From Trichopria drosophilae (taxonomy: Eukaryota > Arthropoda > Insecta > Hymenoptera > Diapriidae): 64,000 bases of DNA. The first letter of the stretch is position 1, and every line of letters begins with the position of its first letter. Where the stretch lies: NCBI GenBank assembly GCA_030407085.1, contig CM059582.1, positions 196,400,001 to 196,464,000 of the forward strand. Reading direction: 5' to 3'. Position numbers and translations under genes: made by a program. Positions 11,576 to 23,774 of this stretch are shown piece by piece. The notes beneath the pieces are model-generated. The model was not told where the DNA came from and did not search any database. It saw only the letters and a list, made by a program, of their open reading frames with translations.

Positions 11576-12703
11576 CACTATTCATTAGTTATTGATAAGA
11601 AATTCAAATTTTTAACAAAACACTTTTAGGCGTACATACGTATGGTAATGAATAATATTTTTCTAAAAATCTCAGGCATTCATATCGATTATAACGAGTA
11701 TATTTAAAAATATACTGAAAACATCCAACTATGGTTTCTTTAATGGTGTTTAATCTATTTTCAAAATTACTGTCTTCAATTGTGTAGCAAAATTATCTAT
11801 AAATCATTCCTATATTGAGTTGCTTACATGAAAAATTTAAATGTATTCTACAACCTGTAAAATAACAAAAAAAATAAGTAATTTTTAATTATCGAATGTA
11901 TATAAACAAGGAGTAATTTAACATCACTGATATTACAGGAGTCATTTCCCATCAAGCACTGCATAATAGTTTTGTAACAATTATATTGATGCCTGTTACA
12001 AAAAGTAGCACATTTCGATGTTGTTTTAAAGGCAAACATGCTAGTTTTCATACAGGATGATATAACTATTACCTAGTTTTGGAAACGTCACATCATTCTT
12101 AAATAACTGTCACTATTCATTTACTGAAAATCAACAACACTGACCAAGCCTATTTGTGACATTAATGAATTCAGTTAAAATTAAATTAACAAGTAAATGT
12201 TCAAATGACTAAAAATGACTTTAATAAAATGTTCCACTGTTATATAATTGTTCTCTGGTAATGAGAGCTATTTATATTATAACCTCATTTTTTTCCTTTA
12301 ACTAAAATTTTCATATTTACAAACCATTACCTAAAGTTAGTTCACAAAGAAAGATTCAAATTTTACATTCGTAATGCATGTAACATATACAGGGTGTTAA
12401 ATGCGAAAATAATGAGAAAATGCCATGTTTTACGAGCTGTCTATTAGCGCTAGAGTATCAATGTAAAAACTAGTATAATCCTCATTTTCCTAAAGCAATT
12501 ATAGAATCAACACAAATCAACATGACATTAAAAATTTATTGAACATATGGGTGTCTTTTCCTGCATTGATTTTTTAAATAAAATTATAATTTATAGATAA
12601 TAATAAATTATAATTAGGAGTTTTAATGCAAATACTTGAATCATGATTTATTACATATTATACATTGTGACTATATTATACATTAAAAAATGTTGACGTG
12701 ATT
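11576..12703. other. AT-rich stretch, no gene
   Basis: No supported feature; the open frame at 11848-12051 minus has no domain or splice support. Confidence 0.3.
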
Positions 12704-13983
12704 TTACAGTGAAAAGGTGGAAATCACAAGACCAGTAAAATTTGTTATAAATTTACAGTGACATAGTAAAATTTCTACATTATTGATGTAATTTTACATG
12801 TGCACTATAAATAGGTAAGAATCAGTTTTTATGGTCAATAACACCACAATGGTCGACAATTAGAGCAAGTTTACATTGCGCTTGTAGTTTTACATGAAAA
12901 ACAATTAAAAATTACAAGACAACATCAAATTACATTTTTTTAAATTACACAATCGATGTCAAATTACCACGATTACCACTGGTATTTCTATTTCCACCTT
13001 TTGCACTGTAAATTTACATTTTCATAGTAAATTTTCCACATTTATTGTAAATTTCCTTCTGTTTTCGTTCGTTATTTACTGAAAACGTGTAATTTTACAA
13101 TACATGGAAAGAAATTTGAAGTAAATGCCACTGCTCGGGGAAGTAACAGCTACTGCACGATTTCTGACGAATTTCAAATGGCGATTAACATTCGAAATCA
13201 TTAAAAAGAACATTTTTATAAGTAGATACACTTTTATAACACCTTTTTGAAAATTTATTCATAATTTCTAGACGATATAGTTATTAATAACTATTTGTAA
13301 TGATCTATAAACGTTGTTGAAACGGAAAAACTTGTTACTTTTTTCATTCTAACACTTCCGTATCGAAAACAGTGGAAGATACACTAAAAATGCACTAAAA
13401 CTTTTTTATAGAGCACAAAATTTCCTAAAAAAAAGTCAGCGAGGGCCCTAGACTAAAGTTAATAGCTTAACCACGAGCAACGATGGAATATGCCTCACAT
13501 TTTACAAAAATTCTAAAATATTCATAATTAACTTGTAAGACAAAATACCAGCGTTATTCATGGATAATCTTTTAACTTTAGACTAGGGCTCTCGCTGACT
13601 TTTTTTTAGGAAATTTTGTGCCCTATAAAAAAGGTTCAATGCATTTTTAGTGTATCTTGTACTGTTTTCGATACGGAAGCGTTAGAATGAAAAAAGTACC
13701 AAGTTTATAGATCATTACAAATAATTATTAATAACTATATCGTCTAGAAATTATAAATAAATATTCTCAAAGGTGCACTCAAATTGGATCTGTTTATAAA
13801 AATGTTCTTTTTAACGAATTCGAATTGTAACCGTCATTTCAAATTCGTCAGAATCTGTGCGGTAACTACTACTTCTCAAAATGCTGTCACATTGACTTAA
13901 AATTTCTTTGCGTGTAGTAATTTGAAATGTCAGCAAAATTGTACAAACTCGTAAATGTAATTTTACATTTACTTTTTACAGTG
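12704..13983. repeat. CACTGTAAA-tip inverted-repeat complex
   Basis: 12704-12735 (TTACAGTGAAAAGGTGGAAA) faces 12985-13013 (TTTCCACCTTTTGCACTGTA). A second pair joins CACTGTAAATTTAC at 13004 to ACTTTTTACAGTG ending at 13983, and encloses the element 13103-13914. GTAAAATTTCTACAT-type subrepeats recur throughout. Confidence 0.55.
13103..13914. mobile_element. TA-flanked mariner-like foldback, 0.8 kb
   Basis: Long hairpin centred near 13508. CATGGAAAGAAATTT faces AAATTTCTTTGCGTG. Inner arms are nearly identical: TTAGGAAATTTTGTGC and its complement, AGTCAGCGAGGGCCCTAG facing CTAGGGCTCTCGCTGACT. Flanked by TA on both sides. No coding content. Confidence 0.75.
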
Positions 13984-14595
13984 TCTTCGTACTTCAGTTT
14001 ACACAAACATTTTTAGGTTATAATATTCGTGTTGTGTTAATTATTTGCATTTAAGAGTTGTTCTATTCGTAATTTAAGAAAAACTCCCAAGAAATAGAGT
14101 CGAGTATTACTTTTCCTAAAAATTGAAGTCAATAATATTACGATAATTTTCTTCATTTTGCGATAGTTATCAATGTTAACGAGAGATTTTTAATGTTCAA
14201 TAGATGTAATAACATTCTTGGATATTTATATAATTTGTATATATTATAATTAATAAACTTGTTTAGTATTGACACATCACTGTTGTTCCAAAGATAATTT
14301 GAAAATTTATAATAAATCATAAATTACGATATCTCAAATAAATTTTTCTGATTTAAAATTAAAAACATTTTTTCGTTTCAAAACTTTCGATAAATGTCAA
14401 ATCTGCCATAGATCATAAGAAGTCACATAGAACCTTTTTAAGGAAAAGGTTCAATAAATTAAAAAACAATAATTAAACTTTTTTTTTAATATTTAAAAGC
14501 GAATATCTTCAACTGTTTCAGAAAAATAAAACTTTGTTGCTCAAAGAAGTTTAATGAAAAAGCAGATACTACTTTACTCACGGTTCATGGCATAT
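13984..14595. other. AT-rich stretch, no gene
   Basis: Nothing beyond simple AT-rich sequence is seen. Confidence 0.3.
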
Positions 14596-14790
14596 ACGGT
14601 AGGACCTCTCTTATTCTAATTAGTAAAGTTTTTTAAGATGGCGCCGACCTCTTTTATTCTAATTTTCCCCTTACCCCCACTTACATTGCTTGCGAGCTTG
14701 TGATTCGTGGACAATATTTTTCGTTGACTTTTCGTGTGATAGTGGGAGAAGACTTGTGGGGGAACTATTAGAATAAGAGAGGTCCTGCTG
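14596..14790. mobile_element. pogo/Tigger-like MITE
   Basis: 195 nt between TA dinucleotides. CGGTAGGACCTCTCTTATTC at the left faces GAATAAGAGAGGTCCTGCTG at the right. Very similar over most of its length to the copy at 47.1 kb. Confidence 0.85.
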
Positions 14791-14792
14791 TA

Positions 14793-16413
14793 ATATAATT
14801 TTTAATGATGTAAAATAATGTTTCCTATTAAATCGCTTTCATGTACATTCAGTTTTAGAATATTTTAGAAACATTCAATCGAAATAAACATATTACATTT
14901 CTACTGTCACCTGTATCCGTATCATTTGATGTAATGTCAACGAAGCACATTACACAGTCGAACATAACCTATATGCGTCATAATATTTCAAGGATTTAAT
15001 TAACAGTATCTTAATAGCTAATATCAGAAATTCAATTTTAGGAAACCATTAAGATAACGAATGACTTAACCGTCAAATGTTTAAAATGTTCCTTTAAATG
15101 ATTGAAAATTTAGACGAATGGTATAAAATGTCAAATCGTGTATAGAATGATTTTCTCTTCTTTATAAACTGTAAAGTTAATAATATTCCATTCGTTACAA
15201 AATCAATTCTCCTTAATTTCAAACAACTACTCCGTTACATGGATGTAATTACATGGGTATAAAGAAGTAAAAGTGACAGATGATTTTATTTTATTTGCTA
15301 GTTTTTAAAATTTGCTGGAACTTTTTAAAAATTGACTAGATATATATTAAAATATGCTATTTTTAAACTAAACTAATTATTGACAATCGATTGTTCACAT
15401 TGATATTTAGCACAGACAATTTTTATTAATCATATTTGCCAGTATTAAACTTTTTTAGTTTCGTTAAAACAAAATGTTTTAAATCAACAATTGTCTGCTT
15501 CTACACTTAGTTTTTTGGTATAAATTCAAATCGACTAATGCATTACTTATATGTGTGCATCTCACTACAAAGTAGTAGCGACAGTCGTCTACTGCAGATA
15601 AATGAGATCGTCTTGTTTGTGAATTTAACCTTGACACTTTGACAAGTACGTGCAATAACTCCAAATGACATTTCTGTTTAACTTCATTTGCCTTTTTGTG
15701 TTTTCAAATATACGAATGTCAAATCCTTCGATATCTTAATCATGTCATTCTGAATATTTTATAATTAAAGTACAAGATGAATTATTTAACTTTTGTCGTA
15801 ACATTATATTAGAATTTTTGCAACAGAGAAAAGCAAACACAAACGTAAAGATATATTGAAAATTATTATAATATATAAAATATGTAAAAACTCAGCTAAC
15901 GAGCGATTTAAAAAGTCATTTTTAAAATTTATAATGTATTACTTTAATAATATCAGAATTACATAACTTCTAAAGAGGTATCTTAATATAAACATCTCGC
16001 CTCTAAGATTTAAATGTCTCGTTTCGTTTTAGTCGGGCTAATATATGTAAATACTAAGGTTGTGTGCATGCACAATGTTAGTGCATGTATAATAATGTAT
16101 TTAAATGTCCAACGAAAATGTTCATAATCAATCTCGACTTTTCACCCACCGGCAAAAATGTTTTAACTTTTGTGAGTGTGATTAATATTCAAAAGTACAA
16201 TTTTCCATCTTTTTATCACTTTAATCCAAGATCCAAAAATCTACAGTTCTATCATTAAGTTTTCTATAAAAATTTTATTATACTTTTACTTTTTTAAAAA
16301 ATAAAGGTCATTATAATTATTTTTATATGAACTTTCAAAATTCACTCACACTCACTATTGTTTTTTTAAACCGGACGTCTATCACTCATAAGAAGCAAAC
16401 TGTCTCAAACTTT
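14793..16413. other. AT-rich stretch, no gene
   Basis: Open frame 15479-15664 minus is unsupported. No repeat family recognised. Confidence 0.3.
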
Positions 16414-16421
16414 TTAATTTT

Positions 16422-16616
16422 GGCCAGGGAGTAAAGTTCTGAAAATCAACATACCAAAAGCCCAAAATTTCGATGTAGCATGGATCCAGCGTGATTTTCT
16501 TCAATTTGTCTTTGAAAATTCGGTAAAAAGAAAGCAAATTAAAATACCTTGGACTCACTCAATATCGAAATTATAGCCTTTATGGGTTTTGATTTTCGGA
16601 ACTTTGTTCCCTGGCC
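16422..16616. mobile_element. MITE with exact 8-bp duplication (hAT-like by size)
   Basis: TTAATTTT is duplicated exactly at 16414-16421 and 16617-16624. The 195-nt element starts GGCCAGGGAGTAAAGTTC and ends GAACTTTGTTCCCTGGCC. Arms also share CTGAAAATCA/TGATTTTCGG and ATTTCGAT/ATCGAAAT. Confidence 0.75.
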
Positions 16617-16624
16617 TTAATTTT

Positions 16625-17743
16625 TCTAAATATGTAAGTAACGTCTTTTACAAATTTTCACTTTTGTTGTGTCATCGTGGAATGTGTTTATTTATATTTG
16701 ATACTATGTAAATTTTAGAAATATATAACTGAAGAAGGCATGGATCAGTAGCCGAATTGTTTTGATCACACTCTGTCGTTTATATTTTGGACTGTCACAC
16801 TAAGAAATGACTAAATTCTTTTCTTAAGAATTTTAAATGTAATATCGTATTAGAATTGTTGAAATATATAGAAAAATGATGTTATTACTTTGTTTACAAT
16901 TTTGTTAATAATTTAATAATTTTTCTTACTTTATTTTGTCATTTAAAAAACTAGTATTGTACAAATCAGACATCAGAAATAAATATCATTATTAGATTTT
17001 ATTAGGGGAAGAGGTACAGTTATGAACATCCTTTCATTTTTGAGCAAAGCAACTAAATTGATTTTATTGACTAGAAAATTTTGATTAAACAATTAGTAGA
17101 TTCGTCATTTTTGACAAATAAAATTGTTTGGTTTGGTTGTGAAAACCACTGAAAAATTGACTAAAAATAGGAAAAAATGAAGTAAAGCTTCCTTAGATGT
17201 ATACATATATGATAATTTATTGATTTCAAAAACCTTTAACGTCAGAAAAAGGACAGAAGATGGCACTATTGATACCTATTATTCTTCATCCTCTGCACAA
17301 TGTTTACTTTCGACTGAAACTGTCGAAAACGTATCCCGCACAGAGAAAAGTGAAAGAAATGAAAGCTGATTGAAGAAAACTTGGAAAACCAAAGATTAAT
17401 TATAAATTATACAATACATATGATAATATTTTGTTAAAAAAAGGGTTCACAACCGAATATTGTAACCACATTAAAACCTAATGAAAAACAATTATCTTTC
17501 TAAAGCATTTGTATTTTCTTGCATTGTATTACCTATAAGGCCCTGACTTCGACTAGTTTTAATGATAAAAAAATTTACGATGTAAAATTTCTGTACCGTA
17601 TCCCGCTGGAAAGCCTATGTATATGCTTCACCTCTGACGTGAACTTTGTATATAGTTGAACACGATACAAGACACTACATTGGCCACTTTTAAAAGGAGG
17701 ATTAAAGGTTCAAATCCCGGCAGCCTAAAGGTTCAGGACATTG
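16625..17743. other. AT-rich stretch before the tandem array
   Basis: No gene. GGTTCAAATCC at about 17707 resembles a tRNA B box but no tRNA fold is possible around it. Confidence 0.3.
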
Positions 17744-18259
17744 AAGAGTGACATCTTAGAACGATGTTACTGTGCAACTGTCAACTGATGTTTAATATAT
17801 GTATATTCATTTTTATTTTATTTCTTCTTCATGAACGATGTCACATGACATTTGAACATGACCTTTTAATAACGATTCTTTCTAATATCACTTATTTTCT
17901 CATGTATCCAAACAAATTTTTGTGCAAAACGAACCTGATGTAAACTAACATTATTATATGTCTCCCGATTTCCACTGTTACAGTTAACATTTCGACACAT
18001 ATCTCGTACTAACCAAACCCCGAATAATCTCCCTACTTATTTCTTTGATCTCTCCAAACAAACACCTGACGAACTTTATTAAAAATAATCACACAAGTTC
18101 CAAGGCAACTCTAGAGTAACGATCTTACAGTGCAACTGTCAACTGGCGTTTAAAATCAAAGATTCCAATTTATTGTAATATAAATATTTTATTTTTATTT
18201 TGTTTCTTTTTGATGAATGATGTCACTGGCATTTGAACATGACCTTTTAATAACAATTC

Positions 18260-18482
18260 ATGCGGCGGAAATTCTGAAAGTTCAGTTGAACGAAATTATT
18301 ACTAGAACTATCTTTAAATTATAATTTTATTGTAAAATATTACTTTACATATCAAGAAATTAATTATTATAGAAATATGTTTTTAATTTACCTTATTAAT
18401 TTTAATTACAAAAGTATCACATGGAAAAAAATTTCTATGAAAAAGTCTTTTGTTCATTTGAACATTCAGAACTTTAGATACC
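18260..18482. mobile_element. MITE-like insertion inside tandem array unit
   Basis: This 223-nt segment is absent from sister units. Flanks TAACAATTC and TAACGACTC match at 7 of 9 positions, consistent with a decayed target duplication. Its ends are complementary: GAAAGTTCAGTTGAACGAAA near the left faces TTTTGTTCATTTGAAC..AGAACTTT near the right. Confidence 0.6.
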
Positions 18483-19465
18483 TAACGACTCTTCCTAATA
18501 TCACTTATTTTCCTATTATTATTTCCTAAACTCTGTCAAAAAATACTTATAAACTGATTGTCCGAACTTTCCATTGACGTCCTAGAGTAATGATGTTACA
18601 ATGCAACTGTCAATTGACGTTTAAAATCAAAGATACTAATTGTAATATACATATTTTCTTTTCATTCTGTTTCTTCTTCATGAACAATGTCGCTGGCTTT
18701 TGAACACGACCTTTTAATGATGATTTTTCCTAATACTTGTTTTCTCATGTATACAAACAAATTTTCGTACAAAACGAACATTGTTATATATCCCCAGGTT
18801 TCGACTCTTTGCATTTGACATTTTGATACTTCTTTCATACTACCCAGACCATGAATAATCTCCCTATCTATTTCTTTGATCTCTTCAAACAATCACTGGA
18901 CAAACTTTTTTGAAAATAATCACACGAGTGCCATTGCAACTCTCAACTGAATCTCCGGTCTTCCCTGTCAAAAAATACTTAAAAAATGATTGTTTGGACC
19001 TTCTGTTGACGTTCTATAGTAACGACAGTACAGTGCACCTGTCAACTGACGTTTAAAATTAATTGTAATATTCATATTTTCATATTCATTCTGTTTTTTC
19101 TTTATGAACGATGCCACTGACATTTGAACATGACTTTTTAATAACGATTTTTCCTATTACTTATTTTCTTATGTATCCAAACAATTTTTTGTACAAAATG
19201 ATCCTGACGTAAACAAACATAATTATATGTCCCCCGACTCTTGTATTTAACATTTCGACCTTTATCTTGTACTAACCAGACCCTGAATAATCTCCCTATC
19301 TATTTCTTTGATCTCTCCAAACAAACATCTGACAAACTTTTTCAAAATAATCACACAAGTTCTGTGGCAACTCTATCAAAAATATTTATAAAATTTTCGT
19401 TTGGACTCTTCATTGACGTTCTACGCTGTAACTGTCAACAGACGTTTAAAGTCAAATATTCCAAT

Positions 19466-19606
19466 GGACCTTTTCGTTTTAAGTAAAAAATTGCGTGCAT
19501 GCACTAGGATACAATGTTAAAACTATATGAAACTTTTCCGTTTTCTGTACAAAACTGAACGAAACAATTGAATTTGCACTTGCGCATTTCATATCATGAA
19601 AAGTCC
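19466..19606. mobile_element. Short insertion in array unit with GGACYTTTTC ends
   Basis: About 141 nt interrupts the run that reads ATTCCAATTGTAATATA in sister units. It starts GGACCTTTTC and ends GAAAAGTCC, a short inverted repeat, and holds the palindrome TGCGTGCATGCA. No coding content. Confidence 0.5.
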
Positions 19607-21796
19607 TATTGTAATATACATATTTGTTTTTTAATTCTGTTTCTTCTTCATGAACAATGTCATTGACATTTGAACATGACCTTTTAATAACAATTCTTCC
19701 TAAAATTACTTATTTTCTTATGTATCTAAATAATTTTCAAGAAATTAATCTTCCTACAAAACGATCCTGATGTAAACTAATATTATTATATTATTCCTGA
19801 ATTTCCACTATTGTAGTTAACTCTCCGTCGACATTCTACAATAAGAATGTTACAGCGTAACTGGCAATTGACGTTTAAAATCAAAGATACTAATTGTAAT
19901 ATACGTATTTTAATTTTCATTCTGTTTTTTCTTAACGAACGATGTCACTGGCACTTGAACACGACCTTTTAATGACGATTTTTCCTAATACTTATTTTCT
20001 CACGTATCCAAACAAATTTTTGGACAAAACGATCTTGACGTAAACTAATACTTAACATTTTGACACTTATCTTGTACTAACCAGATCCCAAATAATATCC
20101 CTATCTATTTCATTGATCTCTCCAAACAAACACCTGATGAACTTTATTAAAAATAATCACACGAGTTCGTGGCAACTCTCAACCCAATCTCCGGTCTTCC
20201 CTGTCCAAAAATACTTCTGTATTTTTACTGTACTGACATTCTAGAGTATCGATGTTACAGTGTAACTGTCAACTGCCGTTTAAAGTCAAAGATTTCAATT
20301 GTAATATATATATATTTTCTTTTTATTTTGTTTCTTCTTCACGAGTGATGTCACTGACATTTGAACATGTCTTTTAAGTAACGATTCTTCCTAATACTTA
20401 TTTTTTCATTTATTGAAACTAATTTTTGTACAAAACGATCCTGACGAAAACTAATACATTACATCCCTAGATTTCGACTCTTGCATTTAACAATTCGACA
20501 CTTATCTCATACTAACCAGATCCCGAATACTATCCCTATCTATTTCTTCGATCTCTCCAAACAAACACCTGACGAACTTCAAAAATAATTAAATGAGTTC
20601 CGTGGCAACTGTCAACTCAATCTCTGGTCTTCCCAGTCCAAAAATACTTATAAAATGATTGTTTGGACCTTGTGTTGACGTTTTATAGTTACGATGTTAC
20701 AGTGCAACTGTCAACTGACGTTTAAAATCAAAGATACTAATTGTAATATTCGTATTTTCATTTTTATTCTTTTTTATCATGAATGATGTTACTAATATTT
20801 GAACATGACTTAATGACGATTTTTACTAATACTTATTTTTTCATGTATCCAAACAAATTTTTGGACAAAACTTTTTCGAAAAAAATTTGTGGCAACTCTC
20901 TGTCAAAAAATACTTATAAAATGGGCTCTACGTTGACGTTTACAGTAACAATGTTACGACGTTACAGTGCAACTGTCAACTGACGTTTAAAGTAAAAGAT
21001 TCCAATTGTAATATACATATTTTCATTTTTATTCTGTTTCTTTTTCATTAACAAAACCTTTTAATGATGATTTTTCCTAATACTTATTTTCTCATGTATA
21101 CAAACAAATTTTTGGACAAAACGATCCTGACGAAAACTAATACTTTACATCCCCAGATTCCTTCTCTTGCATTTAACATTTCGACACTTTTCTTGTACTA
21201 ACCAAATAATTTCTTGTACAAAATGATCCTGACGAAAACTAATACTTAACATTTTGACACTTATCTCGTACTAACCAGACCCCAAATAATCTCCCTATTT
21301 ATTTCTTTGATCTCTCCAAACAAACAACTGACGAACTTTTTCAAAAATAATCACACGAATTCCGTGGCAACTCTGTCAAAAAATACTTAAAAAAACGATT
21401 GTCCGGACCCTCCGTTGACATTTTGCAGTAACGATGTTACAGTGTAACTGTCAACTGACGTTTAAGGACAAAGATTCCAATTGTAATATACGTATTTTCA
21501 TTTTCATTCTGTTGTGTTCTTCATGAACGATGTCACTGACATTTGAACACGACCTTTTAACAACGATTTTATTAACCAAACCCTGAATACTATCCCTATT
21601 TCGTTGATCTCTCCAAACAAACACCCGTCAAACTTTTTCAAAAATAATCACGCAAATTCCATGACAACTCTCAACTCTGTTTCTTCCCAGTCCGAAAACG
21701 CTCATAAAATGCTCACTGAAACTCTCCGTTAACCTTCTATCCTCATCGTCACCCATCGACAGCCCCGTAACTTTATTAAAAAAGTCAAATACACAC

Positions 21797-21985
21797 CATA
21801 TCTGCTCCCAGGTCACAGTAGAGAAAAAGATCCCCTGGCGGCTTCATCCAGCCGCCTGTGTTGTTTCCTTGCCCGTAACCCACGCCGAAACTCTCCACCG
21901 TCTCCAAGGCTCTCTCCGGTCGCGTCACCTCGGAGAAATTCACCGTTGAACCTCCCGTCGTCCCGGTGCCGGGCTCGACGTCAAT
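21797..21985 (-). CDS. Candidate coding exon in GC-rich region, gene not recognised
   Basis: On the minus strand, a TTTTTGGTAG acceptor opens a 63-codon stretch without stops, read as IDVEPGTGTTGGSTVNFSEV and continuing to ...WMKPPGDLFLYCDLGADM. A TAG lies in the acceptor itself, directly upstream in frame, and TGA follows five codons into the intron, so the open frame fits the proposed splice sites closely. The donor ATG|GTGTGT is acceptable but not strong. G/C-ending codons and a Gly/Thr/Glu-rich composition look coding and contrast with the AT-rich surroundings. The exon is phase 0 at both ends, compatible with the 63-kb exon upstream on the same strand. The other two frames from this acceptor hit stops. 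A second open frame (about 21628-21830) overlaps the 3' part and could mean that the true exon limits differ. Plus-strand coding (43 open codons after a CCCAG) is less likely. No family is recognised. Confidence 0.45.
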
Positions 21986-22207
21986 CTACCAAAAACCTTT
22001 CTTATTATCACCGGGGGTGAGACTTTTCCGCTTCTCGTCTCGTCGTTCAGGCCACAAAATAACACACTTTTCTTTTTCTCCACAAGGATGTCGTTCACGT
22101 CACCCACGAGCACACTAGCTTAGAAAAATCACACGCGAGCCGGAAAAACAACGCGCACTTATTACCCACCGATTTATTTACACCGGCGGCACTGAGTGAG
22201 ATGGCTT

Positions 22208-22228
22208 CTATATATATATATATATATA
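22208..22228. repeat. (TA)n microsatellite
   Basis: About ten TA units followed by CACACAC, in the proposed 5' intron. Confidence 0.9.
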
Positions 22229-22783
22229 CACACAAAAGCTTTGTATGTGTTGCACCGATGACACAAAACTGAAATTGATGAACACGCGCGCGGGGCTCCG
22301 AACGTCGCAGTGAACGGCACTGCTCTTCTCTGGCCACTCTGTCGTATTGGCGCTGCTTATTCGCAAAACGTCAGCGTCCTGTCAAAATCACCCTTCTTGT
22401 GATTGTTGTCTTCCTTTCTCTCCCTTTTTACTGTACACAAATCACTCTCTCTCTCTCTCTCTCGACTTCGTGCCACGAAAAATCACCTCCGCCCGTGTTG
22501 GAACTTCCGGTTTTCCAGTGCCTGCGCGCGGTTTCGCACACTTTCCTCTTCGGCTTTGTGTACACTCGCCGACTGCCGTCTCTCTTCCTCTCCGCCTGTT
22601 TTTTTTTTTTCGGAAACCCCTCTCTCCCTCCCTTTCGCTCCTCTATAATGGTATCCTTCTCTGTCGCACTCGTTGGGAGGGCGCGCAAAACTGAACCGTC
22701 GCGACTTCGTTTTTATTCGAGTTTTCTCGGGACGGCACTCGTTGGCATCGCGTCGCGGCGTCACTCCGTTCGGCAGCGCGTTA

Positions 22784-22785
22784 CC
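22784..22785 (-). other. Candidate splice donor of a 5' UTR exon
   Basis: Reading the minus strand, ATTGTGGCAG|GTAACG is a near-consensus donor. Joined to the acceptor at 21986 it would remove a roughly 800-nt intron that carries the (CT)n and (TA)n tracts. The transcription start upstream cannot be located by eye. Confidence 0.3.
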
Positions 22786-23394
22786 TGCCACAATGGACGT
22801 TTTCCACCAGAACGACCGCGCGTTCCCTCGGTCGGAAAGGCAGTCGCTGTGTTTTACACACATACATAAACGCACAAATACATTGAGAGTGCCCTCTGCG
22901 TGCGCCGATGGCTGCCTGTCCCTCTTCGGGAATTTTAGCCGGCCGTGCTGGAAACAAAGAAAGACGCCTCGACCGTGGCGCCGCACCCCGGTCGGTTTTC
23001 GCATTGCCCCCCGTTTGACGTGGCGACACCACACGGCGACTTTGTCGTTCGCTCCTTATCGCCCCCGCATGCTCCCCTCTCCACTGCCACCTCTCGCATT
23101 CGGTAATGTTCGAGTGTCTCCGTTCGTCCGCTCACGCACACAACGAGTCGTCGCAGCGACGCCGATCGGACGACCGGGATTTCCGTATTCGTCTCGCTCT
23201 TCTGCACTGCGTTACCCATGCTCCTGTTTTTTCGCACGCACACGCGCAAACTTTATTACCTGTCGTTGGTCACGTGCTCGCCCGTTTACCGGAGCGTGCG
23301 TTAGACGGAGAGGGAGGACGTTCGTCGATCGGTAATCATTTCGGTTTCATCGACGTTCTTCGACCGTTGCCGGCCGCTCGTTTCCTCGATTACT

Positions 23395-23421
23395 TTATAT
23401 ATGTATATATATATATATATA
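23395..23421. repeat. (TA)n microsatellite
   Basis: TA run interrupted by one TG, in the upstream half of the GC-rich block. Open frames crossing it read YIYIYI, a sign that they are not real. Confidence 0.9.
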
Positions 23422-23774
23422 CGTGGGTGGATGCACCTAGGGGCTTCGTTATTGACTATACCCAATTTCGCCACCGAATACCGGGGATAAATCCGGATTG
23501 CGAGAATGAAGATTTCGCGACAATGCACAGTGTCGTTTACGACTTGGATTCGGGAATGAACGGGGCGCGCACGGCGGCTAATCAAAACAAACAGCTGTCA
23601 AATTCGCTCGACGCAACGATGTCCGTCTTGTCGAGATTAGTGCCGACTAAACCAATTTTTAAGAAGATAATTGAAAGATAGACTGTCCAATTAGAGGATT
23701 AAAGATTGCTCAATCGATAAAATAGTGTTCAACGCTAAAAAATAAGAAATCTTAACATTTTTATTAATATTTAA

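Larger units (their letters stand above)
17744..21770. repeat. Degenerate tandem array, ten units of about 0.4 kb
   Basis: Ten direct copies are marked by the motif GTCAACTGACGTTTAAA or close variants near 17776, 18139, 18605, 19040, 19432, 19861, 20265, 20708, 20971 and 21449, giving spacings from 263 to 478 nt. Each unit then runs through a run ending in TTTTCAT.., GTTTCTTCTTCATGAACGA, ACATTTGAACATGACC, ACAAAACGATCCTGACG, CTCCCTATCTATTTC, TCTCCAAACAAACACCTGA and ATAATCACACGAGTTCC. Units differ by substitutions, deletions and two inserted elements. The last unit (21450-21770) is visibly more GC-rich and runs up to the 21.8-kb exon donor, so the array lies at the start of that intron. One unit has an open minus-strand frame (18662-18892), but sister units carry stops, so I do not call it coding. 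Confidence 0.85.
22000..23685 (-). promoter_or_regulatory. GC/CpG-rich block, likely promoter and 5' non-coding exon(s)
   Basis: About 1.6 kb of roughly balanced base composition, with many CpGs, stands out sharply from the AT-rich window. It contains (CT)n at 22444-22463 and two (TA)n tracts. Many long overlapping open frames occur on both strands, as expected from GC richness alone; none shows a recognisable domain. On the minus strand two good donors are visible, GGCAG|GTAACG (exon end at 22785) and GACAG|GTAATA (exon end at 23260). Either could join a non-coding first exon to the acceptor at 21986. In the frame needed for the 21.8-kb exon there is a TAA 16 codons before the 22785 donor and no ATG after it, so such a first exon would be 5' UTR only. 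Insect developmental genes often have first exons like this. The direction is inferred from the neighbouring exon and not proven. Confidence 0.45.

Noticed and set aside
17700..17730. GGTTCAAATCCCGGC as a tRNA 3' half
   Set aside because: The T-stem does not pair, and no A box, anticodon arm or acceptor stem can be folded upstream. It is at most a chance B box or a SINE remnant.
18662..18892. 76-aa minus-strand frame within the tandem array as a duplicated gene
   Set aside because: The frame is open in only one of ten units; sister units carry stops and frameshifts.
17744..21770. CRISPR array, because of regularly spaced repeats
   Set aside because: Units are about 0.4 kb, degenerate and contiguous, with no short constant repeat alternating with unique spacers, in a eukaryotic context.
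22793..23335. CACAATGGACG as a good start context on the plus strand
   Set aside because: The downstream frame is low-complexity Arg/Pro/Ser sequence without a domain. The same site is a better minus-strand splice donor.
22399..23681. Long overlapping open frames (up to 220 aa) on both strands of the GC-rich block
   Set aside because: GC-rich sequence has few stops by chance. The frames overlap on opposite strands, cross (TA)n and (CT)n tracts, and show no domain or conserved-looking segment.
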